Positions 21,975 through 30,310 of a DNA stretch of 64,000 nt are shown piece by piece. Under the pieces are notes generated by a model. That model did no database searches. It was given only the letters and a program-made list of their open reading frames with translations, and had not been told where the DNA came from. The translations under genes and the position numbers were made by a program. The DNA lies in assembly GCF_006711645.1 (NCBI RefSeq), contig NZ_CP041247.1, positions 3,286,001 to 3,350,000 on the forward strand. Direction: 5' to 3'. This DNA is from Klebsiella electrica. GTDB lineage: Bacteria; Pseudomonadota; Gammaproteobacteria; Enterobacterales; Enterobacteriaceae. Within the stretch, counting starts at the first letter, position 1. Every line of letters starts with the position of its first letter.

Positions 21975-22733
21975 ATGATTGGGAAACTATTATTCAAGGG
22001 GATGATAGCCGGCATTCTGGCAGGCCTGGTGGCGTTTGCCTTTGCGCACCATTTCGGCGAGCCGCAGGTCGATCGCGCTATCGGGATTGAAGAAAGTCTG
22101 GCTGCTCATGCGCACCAACATAGCGGGTCGACGGACGGCGGGGAAGAAGAAGAGGTCTTTAGCCGTCAAACTCAGTCCGGGGTCGGTCTGCTGGCTGGCA
22201 TGGCGCTGTTTGGCGCCGCGCTGGGCGGCGGTCTGGCGCTGACGTGGGCCTTCAGCTATCAGCGCGTCGGACCGTCCAGCCCGCGCGCGCTGGCGCTATG
22301 TCTGGCGTTGGGCGGTTTTCTGGCGTTGAGCCTGATACCGGGGCTGAAATACCCGCCCAATCCGCCGGCCGTCGGCAATCCGGAGACCATCGGCTACCGC
22401 ACCGGGCTGTACTTCATCATGATGCTGCTTTCCGTCGGCATCGTCGCTTCAGCCGCGTGGGTTGCGCACCGACTTAGCCCGCGCCTTGGCAATGGAAATG
22501 CGATGATGTGGGCGACGCTGTTCGGCGTAATGCTTCTGCTGGCGGTCTGCGCCCTGATGCCAACGGTGAACGAAGTGCCCGACCACTTCCCGGCCGATCT
22601 GCTCTGGCGTTTTCGAATGAGCGCCTTCGGTACGCATCTGGTGCTATGGGGCATTATCGGAGTGGCGTTCGGCGCATTAGCCGAACGTGACCCGGCGGCG
22701 CACGGACAGCGCCCTGCCTTCTGGCGCGGTTGA
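21975..22733 (+). CDS. cbtA: Cobalt transporter subunit CbtA
   Basis: A 252-residue inner-membrane protein with five to six membrane segments, typical of CbtA. It starts MIGKLLFKGMIAGILAGLVAF after GAGGAGGCGGAA, 10 bp downstream of cbtB. A His/Asp-rich loop (HAHQHSGSTDGGEEEE) near residues 45-60 is a likely cobalt collection site. Together with CbtB it should bring cobalt into the cell for nitrile hydratase maturation. Confidence 0.92.
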   Translation: MIGKLLFKGMIAGILAGLVAFAFAHHFGEPQVDRAIGIEESLAAHAHQHSGSTDGGEEEEVFSRQTQSGVGLLAGMALFGAALGGGLALTWAFSYQRVGPSSPRALALCLALGGFLALSLIPGLKYPPNPPAVGNPETIGYRTGLYFIMMLLSVGIVASAAWVAHRLSPRLGNGNAMMWATLFGVMLLLAVCALMPTVNEVPDHFPADLLWRFRMSAFGTHLVLWGIIGVAFGALAERDPAAHGQRPAFWRG

Positions 22734-22737
22734 GGTT

Positions 22738-23301
22738 ATGGGCGCATCGCTAACGCTGATTTGTCAGGGAGAAACAGCGGCGGGCAGAGGGTCGCGTTTC
22801 CCTGACGATGAACCTCTGGAGGTACGGGCATGGCAACGGGCGCGTCAGCTACAGAGCGTGGTCGCCCGTTACCATACCGTCTGGTGCGCCCCGCAAGCGG
22901 CTGCCCGGCAGACCGTCAGGGCGCTCTCTTTACCGTTCACCCTGGCGACGGAACTGGCAGAACCCAACTATGGAATCTGGGCCGGGCGACCGCTGCGGGA
23001 AGTGATGATGCAAGACGCCGAGGCGTTCCACGCCTGGCTGGAGGGCGCGCCGCCGCCGGGCGGTGAGTCGCGCGCTCAGCTGTTGGCGCGCTGCGGCCAC
23101 TGGCTGACTCAGCGCGTCGATATGCAAGGCCGCCACTGCGCGATAGTCTCTGCCACGGCGATCCGCGCCATGATCGTCGACGTTCTCGGCGCACCGCTCC
23201 AGTCATTTGAGCGCATTGATATCCACCCGCTCAGTATTACCGGGTTGCACAGCGATGGACGACGCTGGCATTTTTGCGTGGTGGGGGAACGATGTGACTG
23301 A
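22738..23301 (+). CDS. Histidine-phosphatase-fold protein lacking catalytic residues
   Basis: A 187-residue member of the histidine phosphatase (CobC/phosphoglycerate mutase) superfamily by fold features (LTLICQGETAAGRG...RARQLQ...ELAEPNYGIWAGRPL). The catalytic RHG motif is replaced by CQG at residues 9-11, and the second catalytic His region reads VSATAIRAMI instead of VSHGGVIRAL. It is therefore unlikely to be a phosphatase. It starts 4 bp after cbtA and ends the nitrile operon, so a role in cobalt delivery or as a binding protein is plausible but unproven. Confidence 0.75.
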   Translation: MGASLTLICQGETAAGRGSRFPDDEPLEVRAWQRARQLQSVVARYHTVWCAPQAAARQTVRALSLPFTLATELAEPNYGIWAGRPLREVMMQDAEAFHAWLEGAPPPGGESRAQLLARCGHWLTQRVDMQGRHCAIVSATAIRAMIVDVLGAPLQSFERIDIHPLSITGLHSDGRRWHFCVVGERCD

Positions 23302-23668
23302 CCGATAGACAACGCCGAAGATAACTCAGCCATGCGTGATGCAAGCGGGTCTCGTCTCGTTGCATGGCGCGGCGCTGGCATCCGGATGTCGCGCGGTCGG
23401 GATCGTCCGGATACCGCGAGGTGGGCGAAGGTGTATACCAAAGCCCTCCCGCTCTTCAGTTGCCGCCCGCTGAAGCTCAGGATATCCTGAAGAGTAGCGA
23501 ACAGCTTGATTATCCGCGTGAAAATCACCGCCCCGACGGCATCCGGCCAAAGTAGTGTTCATTGCTTGACCGAACGGTAAAGAAAGAATAAATACTGCTT
23601 GACCGTTTTAGCGCAACTCCCTATAGTAGCGCCCCGTTGCCCACCCAAGGTGAGCAGCGAAACAATAT
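23302..23668. other. Non-coding gap before serX copy 2
   Basis: These 367 bp hold no gene that I can support. The last ~70 bp contain the promoter of the second serX gene. No integrase remnant or attachment-like inverted repeat was noticed. Confidence 0.5.
23599..23627 (+). promoter_or_regulatory. serX copy 2 promoter
   Basis: TTGACC at 23599-23604 and TATAGT at 23622-23627 with a 17-bp spacer, followed by a GC-rich discriminator (GCGCCCC). The sequence differs from the copy 1 promoter although the tRNA and downstream repeats are identical. Confidence 0.8.
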
Positions 23669-23756
23669 GGTGAGGTGTCCGAGTGGCTGAAGGAGCACGC
23701 CTGGAAAGTGTGTATACGGCAACGTATCGGGGGTTCGAATCCCCCCCTCACCGCCA
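23669..23756 (+). tRNA. serX: tRNA-Ser (anticodon GGA), copy 2
   Basis: A second complete 88-nt tRNA-Ser(GGA) with encoded CCA, identical in every base to the copy at 9178-9265 and offset by 14491 bp. The identity extends from 7 bases before the tRNA to 317 bases after it. Confidence 0.98.
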
Positions 23757-24082
23757 TATTTAAAGAAGAGCTCGTACGAAAGTACGAGCTTTTTTTCGCA
23801 TATTGCATCCCGCCAGGGGGGATGAGAACCCCCGACCGGGGGTCGACAACGGGCGCAGCCAGTTGGACAGGCCGCAAACGCAGTGAGCGGACTGCCCCGC
23901 AGGGGCGAGCGAAGCGAGTCAATCCCCCCCTCACCGCCATATTTAAAGAAGAGCTCGTACGAAAGTACGAGCTTTTTTTTCGCATATTGCATCCCGCCAG
24001 GGGGGATGAGAACCCCCGACCGGGGGTCGACAACTGGCGCAGCCAGTTGGACAGACCGCAAACGCAGTGAGCGAAGCGAGTC
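23741..24082 (+). repeat. serX-tail repeat array 2 (rtT-like), two units
   Basis: Two units begin at 23741 and 23924 with the same plan as array 1: tRNA tail, hairpin terminator, spacer. The second unit loses 22 bp between two GAGCG motifs (after 24073) and then ends. Reading frames inside are artefacts of the repeat. Confidence 0.92.
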
Positions 24083-24231
24083 CCCCCTCTTCCCCGGTTG
24101 AGATTAAAGCCGGAACGCACTGTTCCTGAGTGCGTCCCTGATTAGAACTCCATGATACCGTTTCTGGTTTGACACCCAGCCCGGCCAGCTTTTATCGGGA
24201 AAAGGCGCAGAAAATCGTCTTGATGGCATCA

Positions 24232-25578
24232 TCAGTCATAAACCATAAACAGATTTACGGTGCCGCTTACTGGCCCGGTATAATTGACGCCAGCTCGCGC
24301 GATCGTCGCTCGCTGGATATAGCGTGCCTGGAAGGTTATCGGCATAAAACTTGCGGATGACGCCGCAAAAATTTTATCCCCCACGACAGAAGTGGCCCCC
24401 GAACCATAACTCCCAATATCGACAGCTGACCCGTTGATATCAATATGGTTACCGTTGTATCGCAGCTCAATTTCCAGCCCATCAATTTTATTTCCGCCGG
24501 CGGCGTCGTAAAGGCTGAGGTTACCCACCGGAAGTGGCGACGCGCCCGCATCTTCAAATCGCATCCGGACATTCTCCGCCATCCCGTTGCACTCCAGTTC
24601 CACCGGAACAGGAACATCAGCCCCAAAAGCGGGGGCCCCCTCTCGGGTAATCGTATCGGCATCCCATATCCCCATATTGACCGTATAATCCGTGGGACGC
24701 TGTGAGCTCAGCTTGCAGGTCGGTCGGACCAGCGTCACACCGTTTCCGGAGAGAAAATTCGTATCCGGATTGGTGCCAATTCCTGTCGGCGCAGGATTAA
24801 CCCAGCTATTAAAGAGATGGCTGACCGAGAGAGGACCATAGCTGGTGACATAACCGGTTTTTATCAGCTCGGCGCGCAGGGAAAGCGACACACTTCTGGA
24901 AGGCATATACCAGAAGGTATGACCACCTTCAGTACGTGAATCCATCATTCTGAGTACCAGCGCGGCCATTCCCGTCGTCGGACCAATCAGAGGATACTCC
25001 ACGCCACTGGCTGCATATTCGGTTCCACTGCTGCCGAATCCAGACATTCTGATGTACGCGGAACTGTTGCCATCACTACCCAGGTTCGGCGAGTCAGATC
25101 GCACATAGAAACGAATTCCGACGCCGCCTACTGAAGTATTCAGAATCCCCGACCCGGAGCCTGACAGACCGAAACCTAAACCAGCCAATGCGATATCCGC
25201 AGATACAATAGTGATCGATGACTCCACATTCAGGATGTTCAGAAATGAGCTTTCTGTCCCGTTCCCGGTGCAATTCAACATAATCGAAGTATTCAAATCG
25301 GCGTAATCCCACGACATCAGAATGGTTCCATCCGGGATAGAATTATCCACCACCACCGGGCGATGTACCGAAAATGGCATACTATCCGGATATGAGTAAA
25401 CGCAGGTTCCCACAGGTTGCTGAAAAACTTCACTGGCTGGGTGCCCCCACATATAACTTCGTGAGATATGCAACTGCGCCGAAACATCGACTGATAATAT
25501 GAGCAGGAAAGCGCCCAGCCAGCAGCGGGAGCGGTGTTTTATCCCCTGTACCTGCTCTTCTTTCCCCGCTCTTCTCAT
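24232..25578 (-). CDS. Fimbrial tip adhesin (two-domain, FimH-like)
   Basis: A 448-residue secreted protein with signal peptide (LGAFLLILSVDVSA), an N-terminal region of about 270 residues likely to be the receptor-binding domain, and a C-terminal pilin domain (residues ~290-448) ending NYTGPVSGTVNLFMVYD, a donor-strand-type end. Cys pairs occur near CVYSYPD and MLNCTG and near RPTCKLSS and ELECNG. The start overlaps the chaperone stop (ATGA). As the last gene of a pilin-usher-chaperone-adhesin operon it should cap the fimbria. The receptor cannot be predicted. Confidence 0.82.
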   Translation of the reverse strand: MRRAGKEEQVQGIKHRSRCWLGAFLLILSVDVSAQLHISRSYMWGHPASEVFQQPVGTCVYSYPDSMPFSVHRPVVVDNSIPDGTILMSWDYADLNTSIMLNCTGNGTESSFLNILNVESSITIVSADIALAGLGFGLSGSGSGILNTSVGGVGIRFYVRSDSPNLGSDGNSSAYIRMSGFGSSGTEYAASGVEYPLIGPTTGMAALVLRMMDSRTEGGHTFWYMPSRSVSLSLRAELIKTGYVTSYGPLSVSHLFNSWVNPAPTGIGTNPDTNFLSGNGVTLVRPTCKLSSQRPTDYTVNMGIWDADTITREGAPAFGADVPVPVELECNGMAENVRMRFEDAGASPLPVGNLSLYDAAGGNKIDGLEIELRYNGNHIDINGSAVDIGSYGSGATSVVGDKIFAASSASFMPITFQARYIQRATIARAGVNYTGPVSGTVNLFMVYD

Positions 25579-26291
25579 TGCTTCAACTCCGCCCGGTATT
25601 CTTCACCCGCACCGCCCCAGTCATGGATCCCGCTCCAGGTCACGCTCACGCGGTCAGGATTCACGGAGGCAGGCAGATGGTAACGTTCGCTACCGAACGG
25701 CGGAGGCATACGATGACGATCCTCCAGCGTAATCCCCTTGCCAGCCCCCACGCTCAGGCGGGCAAAGCTGACATAATACGGCGTGGGATTGGTTGCTTTC
25801 AGCCAGACATCGTTACCGTCTTTCTCAAGACTCCAGCGAATTTGCTTTATCGCATCGCGAGCGCCGGCAGAGCTCAGTCCGTCAGGGCGAACGAAAACTT
25901 TGAGCCTGCTGCGCACGGCAATAACCAGCTTATTGGCGCTCCCGGCTTTAGGGGGGATTTCCTGCAGCGATAGCCAGTATGCGGACTCCCTGTCTTGCGT
26001 AATCGCCCCCCTCAGAACCACGAGCCGAAATTTCCCCTGTTTTTTACCCTCAAGCTTCATCACCGGCGGTGTCAGCACCAGCGGAAGATCGTGGTCATTC
26101 CCCCGAAGATCTTCCAGCCAGGCCTGCACCATATAGGTCTCCTGGCTGTCATTGATAACGTCTACCGCGGTTTCTCTGTCCTGCGCATACGCAACAATAC
26201 GGGTCAGTTGCGGCCTGACGCCGGCTGTCGCCGAACCGACGAGGAAGACTACCGCCAGAAGGCCGGTAAAATATAGTTTTAACAATTTCAT
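25575..26291 (-). CDS. Periplasmic fimbrial chaperone
   Basis: A 238-residue PapD-family chaperone that folds pilins by donor-strand complementation. The signal peptide ends at GSATA. The first immunoglobulin-like domain has the typical TRIVAYAQDRETAVDVIN strand, LVLTPPVMKLEGKKQGKFRLV and the family signature SAYWLSLQEIPPK; SRLKVFVRP leads into domain two. The start MKLLKLYF was chosen because it gives a proper signal peptide. It lies between usher and adhesin genes. Confidence 0.92.
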   Translation of the reverse strand: MKLLKLYFTGLLAVVFLVGSATAGVRPQLTRIVAYAQDRETAVDVINDSQETYMVQAWLEDLRGNDHDLPLVLTPPVMKLEGKKQGKFRLVVLRGAITQDRESAYWLSLQEIPPKAGSANKLVIAVRSRLKVFVRPDGLSSAGARDAIKQIRWSLEKDGNDVWLKATNPTPYYVSFARLSVGAGKGITLEDRHRMPPPFGSERYHLPASVNPDRVSVTWSGIHDWGGAGEEYRAELKQ

Positions 26292-26328
26292 TGCGTTACT
26301 CTTTTTTGTGCAGTTTGGTGGTGAAGAA

Positions 26329-28962
26329 TCAGAGACACTCCGCTCTGATTTTTTTATGCCAGTTTTCTGGTTTAAGCTGCTCTTCTGTCGGTGCGGAAAG
26401 CGCAATCTGGCACTGCTCTGCGGGCCGCTGGCCCCAGATAACGTTCAGTACCTGCGCCTCACGGGTATCCAGCCCGGTCAGCCAGGCCAGTCCTTTCTGG
26501 CCCACGATACCGGCCTCCTCTGCCTCGTTGACTCCGGGAGCGCTTTCGCTGTACACCAGAGCGCCCAGCGGAATACTTTTTCGGCTGTGTATTTCCACGA
26601 GCGCTCTTCTGCCCGAGCGGGTGGCAAACCGAAGCAGCACGGCAGCGCCTTCTGAAGGGACGACTTTGCGGGAGGACTCTTGCAACTCAGCGCCATCAGA
26701 TTCCCCGGTGTCGAGGTTAATCTGGTTGTAGCGATAAGGCGTCAACCAGGTCACCACTGCCCGGCCGGATGAATCGGTCCGCGCATTGTTGATACCGGAA
26801 ACCCGGATGTTTTCCGCTCCAGGGGTTTCAACAATAGCCACGGTGTTACCCAATGGCGGCGACATAATCCCCCCTCCGCGATAAAGCGTCACCCCTCCGG
26901 ACATCCCGGCGGAGTACTGGCGGTAATCCCTTCCATGGCTAATGCTTCCGCTGATATTTGCCCTGCTGCCGTTCCAGCCCAGAGATCCTGACTGGCTGTA
27001 TTCGCCCTGAGTGTCCCGCAGGAGACTGGCCGCATAGCTGAAGTCACTGCCCGCGCTGTTGCCCGCATACCCCAGCGACTGACCGTACTGGTTGTTTTTG
27101 TTGCGGCTGAGGCCGTAACTCAGAAAGCCGGCATCGTGCCTTCCGGGGAGCAATACTGATAACGGCAGACTGAGGGAAAGAGTCAGTTGGTTATCGCTGA
27201 GACGTTCGTAACGATTGTGCATCAGTGACAGAGAGACGCTGGCCGAACCGACGGTAGTACCCGCTCCGGCACTCAGCGAGGTGTTTTTATTGCCCGTGCC
27301 GTAAAAACTCTCCTGGCTGATGGTCATATACAGATTGCCGACAGAGTTCATATTCTGGTTGACGGTCATCTCCACCCGGTTACGTCGGCGTTTTTGCCAG
27401 GAAGCCGTGTCCGGAGCATAGCCGTCAATCCAGTTCTGACCCTGACGCGCAAGAAATTCGCTGGCATCCAGGAAAGATTCTGACTGATACTGGTAACCCA
27501 GCAGTTGCAGCGATGTCCCGGTAACATCAAACTGGCGGGCATACAGCAGCCTGGCGGCCGTACCTTCGCGCTGGCGGTTATCTCTCCAGGTTTCGATGTG
27601 GCGGGCATACGCCACATCGGCAGAAAAAGCCCCGATCGCGCCAATATTCCATGCCGCCCCCGAAGAGAGCATCTGGTAATTTTCAGCCAGCACAGAGGCA
27701 CTATTCAGAGTGAAATGTTCAAAACCGTATTCCAGAGTGCCGGATAACAGCGCAGGTTCGGATGTCCCGCCGTCCGGACCGCGCCAGGTGCCCGCGGCCA
27801 GACTGTAGCGGATGGCGCCGGCACGGATCATGCCCGGCAGGGCCGTGTAAGGAACCCGGAAAGACTGAATCTGCCCGTCAGACTCCTCCACCACGACGTC
27901 GAGATCGGCCCCCACCTGAGCGGTATACAGATCATCAATTGCGAATGCGCCAGGCGTCAGCAACGTGCTGTAAATCACCGTATCACGCTGGCGTACCAGC
28001 AATCTGGCATTCGTGCGCGCCACTCCCCGGATAACCGGCGCATAGCTGTACTGGTTATCAAGCGACATGCGCTCACTGGTCGCCAGCGAGATACCCCGCA
28101 GAGGGATCGCCCCCGCCATCGTGCCGGAGGTACGGGTGTAGATTTCCCCCATCTGCAGGCTGCTGCGCAGGAACGCAATATCGCGTGCAAGATAGGCTCT
28201 GTCGTGATTCGATTTCCACTGACTCCTGTCGTTACGGTAAAACGAATCAATACTGTAGAGACGCCATGGCCCGGCATTGCCTGTTGTATTCAGGCTCAAC
28301 CAGGCACTCTCGGTGGTCGTATCATTTAGCGTCCAGCCCTGGCCGGATGCCCCCTTCAGCCGTGACGAATAAAAATAGCCGCTGTAGGATGAGCGCAGGC
28401 TGGGCGTACCGTGATCCCATTCATCCGGCGAGATCATGGTAAAACGCTCGTTGTCCATGGCCTCCTGCGGCACGGTAATGTTCAGCACCTGATGTGTGTG
28501 GTCATACTGAACAAAAGCAGCAGGTATTCGCAGCGCAATATCTTCGCAGCGAGAAGGTGCGGAGGTTTGCGCTTCAGACGACCCCGCCGTATCCTCTTCG
28601 CGGGTTATCCAGCCAGAATACTGGCTGACTCTGACGCCAAAGGATTTCAGCTGACGGTATGAAAGACAGGGGATAACTTTGTTATTACCATGACTGACGA
28701 AGTCAATTTCTGTCTTCGCGCGTGCGCGATCGTTTATGACGATATCTGTCAGTTTCCTCCCGGGTATAACAGGGTCCTGGTACATAAAAACATCCTGAGA
28801 TACACCGTTTTTATCGCGCCGTAAAAACGCTTCCTCAAAATCGTTTCCGGCAAAAACACTGACGCTGAAACTACTGAGAAGCACCGGGAAAACCATCGAC
28901 ATCAGAGATAGCCGACTCTGTGGTTCTTCCGTGTGAATACAGCGCAATAAAAAACGATACAT
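26329..28962 (-). CDS. Outer-membrane fimbrial usher
   Basis: An 877-residue usher that forms the outer-membrane pore through which the fimbria is assembled. It has a long signal region (LMSMVFPVLLSSFSVSVFA), an N-terminal domain (NDFEEAFL...GVSQDVFMYQD), the 24-strand barrel with a plug-type insertion around residues 230-330, and C-terminal domains (AALLRFATRSGRRALVEIHSRKSIPLGALVYSE and CQIALSAP). The usual C-terminal Cys pair is present. Start choice among three ATGs is uncertain. Confidence 0.93.
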   Translation of the reverse strand: MYRFLLRCIHTEEPQSRLSLMSMVFPVLLSSFSVSVFAGNDFEEAFLRRDKNGVSQDVFMYQDPVIPGRKLTDIVINDRARAKTEIDFVSHGNNKVIPCLSYRQLKSFGVRVSQYSGWITREEDTAGSSEAQTSAPSRCEDIALRIPAAFVQYDHTHQVLNITVPQEAMDNERFTMISPDEWDHGTPSLRSSYSGYFYSSRLKGASGQGWTLNDTTTESAWLSLNTTGNAGPWRLYSIDSFYRNDRSQWKSNHDRAYLARDIAFLRSSLQMGEIYTRTSGTMAGAIPLRGISLATSERMSLDNQYSYAPVIRGVARTNARLLVRQRDTVIYSTLLTPGAFAIDDLYTAQVGADLDVVVEESDGQIQSFRVPYTALPGMIRAGAIRYSLAAGTWRGPDGGTSEPALLSGTLEYGFEHFTLNSASVLAENYQMLSSGAAWNIGAIGAFSADVAYARHIETWRDNRQREGTAARLLYARQFDVTGTSLQLLGYQYQSESFLDASEFLARQGQNWIDGYAPDTASWQKRRRNRVEMTVNQNMNSVGNLYMTISQESFYGTGNKNTSLSAGAGTTVGSASVSLSLMHNRYERLSDNQLTLSLSLPLSVLLPGRHDAGFLSYGLSRNKNNQYGQSLGYAGNSAGSDFSYAASLLRDTQGEYSQSGSLGWNGSRANISGSISHGRDYRQYSAGMSGGVTLYRGGGIMSPPLGNTVAIVETPGAENIRVSGINNARTDSSGRAVVTWLTPYRYNQINLDTGESDGAELQESSRKVVPSEGAAVLLRFATRSGRRALVEIHSRKSIPLGALVYSESAPGVNEAEEAGIVGQKGLAWLTGLDTREAQVLNVIWGQRPAEQCQIALSAPTEEQLKPENWHKKIRAECL

Positions 28963-29068
28963 ATAATGATATTCCCTGGTATAGCGCGGTAAAAACCAGA
29001 TACTGTCGTTATCCGGAAAAAGCCGGTCGCCCGGCTTTAATCGCAAATAAAACAGTTATTCCGTATTA

Positions 29069-29656
29069 TCAGAAATAGGAAATCACGTAGTCGGCAACGC
29101 CTGTAACAGGACCGGGGGTGACCGCTGTGCTGAGGGATTTGTATGCCGCCAGATAATTAAGCGTGATCGGCCCCGGAGCGCCAGCCGCCGCAGGGAGCGC
29201 GGCACCGGGGTCAAGTAATGTGCCACCGTTCAGATGAATAGGCGTACTTTGTGCCGTCAGAATCGCCACGGCCACGTCGTCTGCACCGGAAGGAGCGGTA
29301 TTGCCCATTACCGTATTGTCTCCGGCAGCCGGAGAGGCGGTAGAAAATGTTGCGCGCACGCTGTTCAGCGAACCGGCAGCCTGACATCCGGTCAGCTGGA
29401 TGGTGAATGCGGTATGCCCGGCATATGTACCGGCCCCGGCATTCAGCGTGTCGGCTGATACCGGAGGAAGGTTAACGGTTGCGGTAAGACCAGCACTCCC
29501 TCCAGCCGGAGCTGCCCCTACAAGAGTGGTACAGGCGCTTGCGGTCACAGTCCCGTTAAAGTTGATGGTACCGTCGGCAGCGTTTGCATTGGCTGACAAT
29601 CCCCCCACAATCACGAATGCGGAAATTATCGCTTTATATAAAGTATTTTTTTGCAT
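29069..29656 (-). CDS. Major fimbrial subunit
   Basis: A 195-residue type 1-like pilin. The signal peptide ends at SANANA before ADGTINFNGTVTASACT, and two Cys residues (SACTT and LTGCQAA) should form the pilin disulfide. The C-terminus VTGVADYVISYF has the penultimate Tyr and terminal hydrophobic residues read by the chaperone. A strong ribosome site (AAAGGGA) fits high expression. It is the first gene of the four-gene operon. Confidence 0.92.
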   Translation of the reverse strand: MQKNTLYKAIISAFVIVGGLSANANAADGTINFNGTVTASACTTLVGAAPAGGSAGLTATVNLPPVSADTLNAGAGTYAGHTAFTIQLTGCQAAGSLNSVRATFSTASPAAGDNTVMGNTAPSGADDVAVAILTAQSTPIHLNGGTLLDPGAALPAAAGAPGPITLNYLAAYKSLSTAVTPGPVTGVADYVISYF

Positions 29657-29677
29657 ACAGGTCCCTTTACTACATCA

Positions 29678-30310
29678 TTATGAATAATATTCACCCGGTG
29701 ACAGATGATGTTGAGATGGCGGTGCTTTAGCTTTTGTTACGTTATGCCTCCTTAATAATGTCAATATGTCTCTGCAGAGAAGGACTTCATGATCCGTCGT
29801 TCCGGTAAGACCGCACTTCTTCAGTAATGCCGTTCGCTGGTAGTAGAGTTTTTTAGCCGTCCAGCCTGTCGTCATGACCAGTTCATTAATTGTTTTACCC
29901 GATGTAAGAAATCCGATTGTTTCTATATGCTTATCGGTAATATTTCTTTTAGGATATGCGGCGGTTTCCATTCTCTTCAGGAGAATAAAGAAAGCATCTT
30001 CTGTTACAGTACTATTCAGGACCCAGGGTAATGAACCCGTAGTTTTTTCAGTCACCGTAAAAAACGGCATAAATAATATCCGGCCAAATAATACACATGA
30101 CAACTTCAATACATTCTGCCGCAGAATAATATCATGCAGTGCACAAACCAGCACATCACCGGGTTTCAGATGACCATTGATATCACGCATCAGCTCCAGC
30201 GTAGACTGTTCACAGCTGTAATATATAAATGCAAACAATCCCTTCCGGTTAAATAGTCCTCTAACTCCCAGGAGAAAATATAAATTATCTGACACAATAT
30301 GATATCTCAT
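29678..30310 (-). CDS. LuxR-type fimbrial regulator
   Basis: A 210-residue regulator with a LuxR/FixJ-type helix-turn-helix in its C-terminal third (NITDKHIETIGFLTSGKTINELVMTTGWT, then AKKLYYQRTALLKKCGL). The N-terminal ~120 residues match no receiver domain that I recognise, although GDVLVCALHD looks receiver-like. It lies 22 bp upstream of the pilin gene on the same strand and probably controls the operon. Low GC content matches the fimbrial genes. Confidence 0.75.
   Translation of the reverse strand: MRYHIVSDNLYFLLGVRGLFNRKGLFAFIYYSCEQSTLELMRDINGHLKPGDVLVCALHDIILRQNVLKLSCVLFGRILFMPFFTVTEKTTGSLPWVLNSTVTEDAFFILLKRMETAAYPKRNITDKHIETIGFLTSGKTINELVMTTGWTAKKLYYQRTALLKKCGLTGTTDHEVLLCRDILTLLRRHNVTKAKAPPSQHHLSPGEYYS

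Larger units (their letters stand above)
9171..24073. mobile_element. serX-flanked accessory island, ~14.5 kb
   Basis: A 412-bp segment at 9171-9582 recurs without a mismatch at 23662-24073 in direct orientation. Between the copies lie an amine module and a nitrile module that are absent from the E. coli serX-ghrA junction. No integrase, transposase or short attachment repeats were found. The simplest reading is an island that can be gained or lost by homologous recombination between serX loci. The interior is markedly GC-rich. Confidence 0.7.

Noticed and set aside
9171..24073. Integrase-driven genomic island
   Set aside because: No integrase, excisionase or relaxase gene is seen, and the repeats hold complete tRNA genes instead of short att sites.
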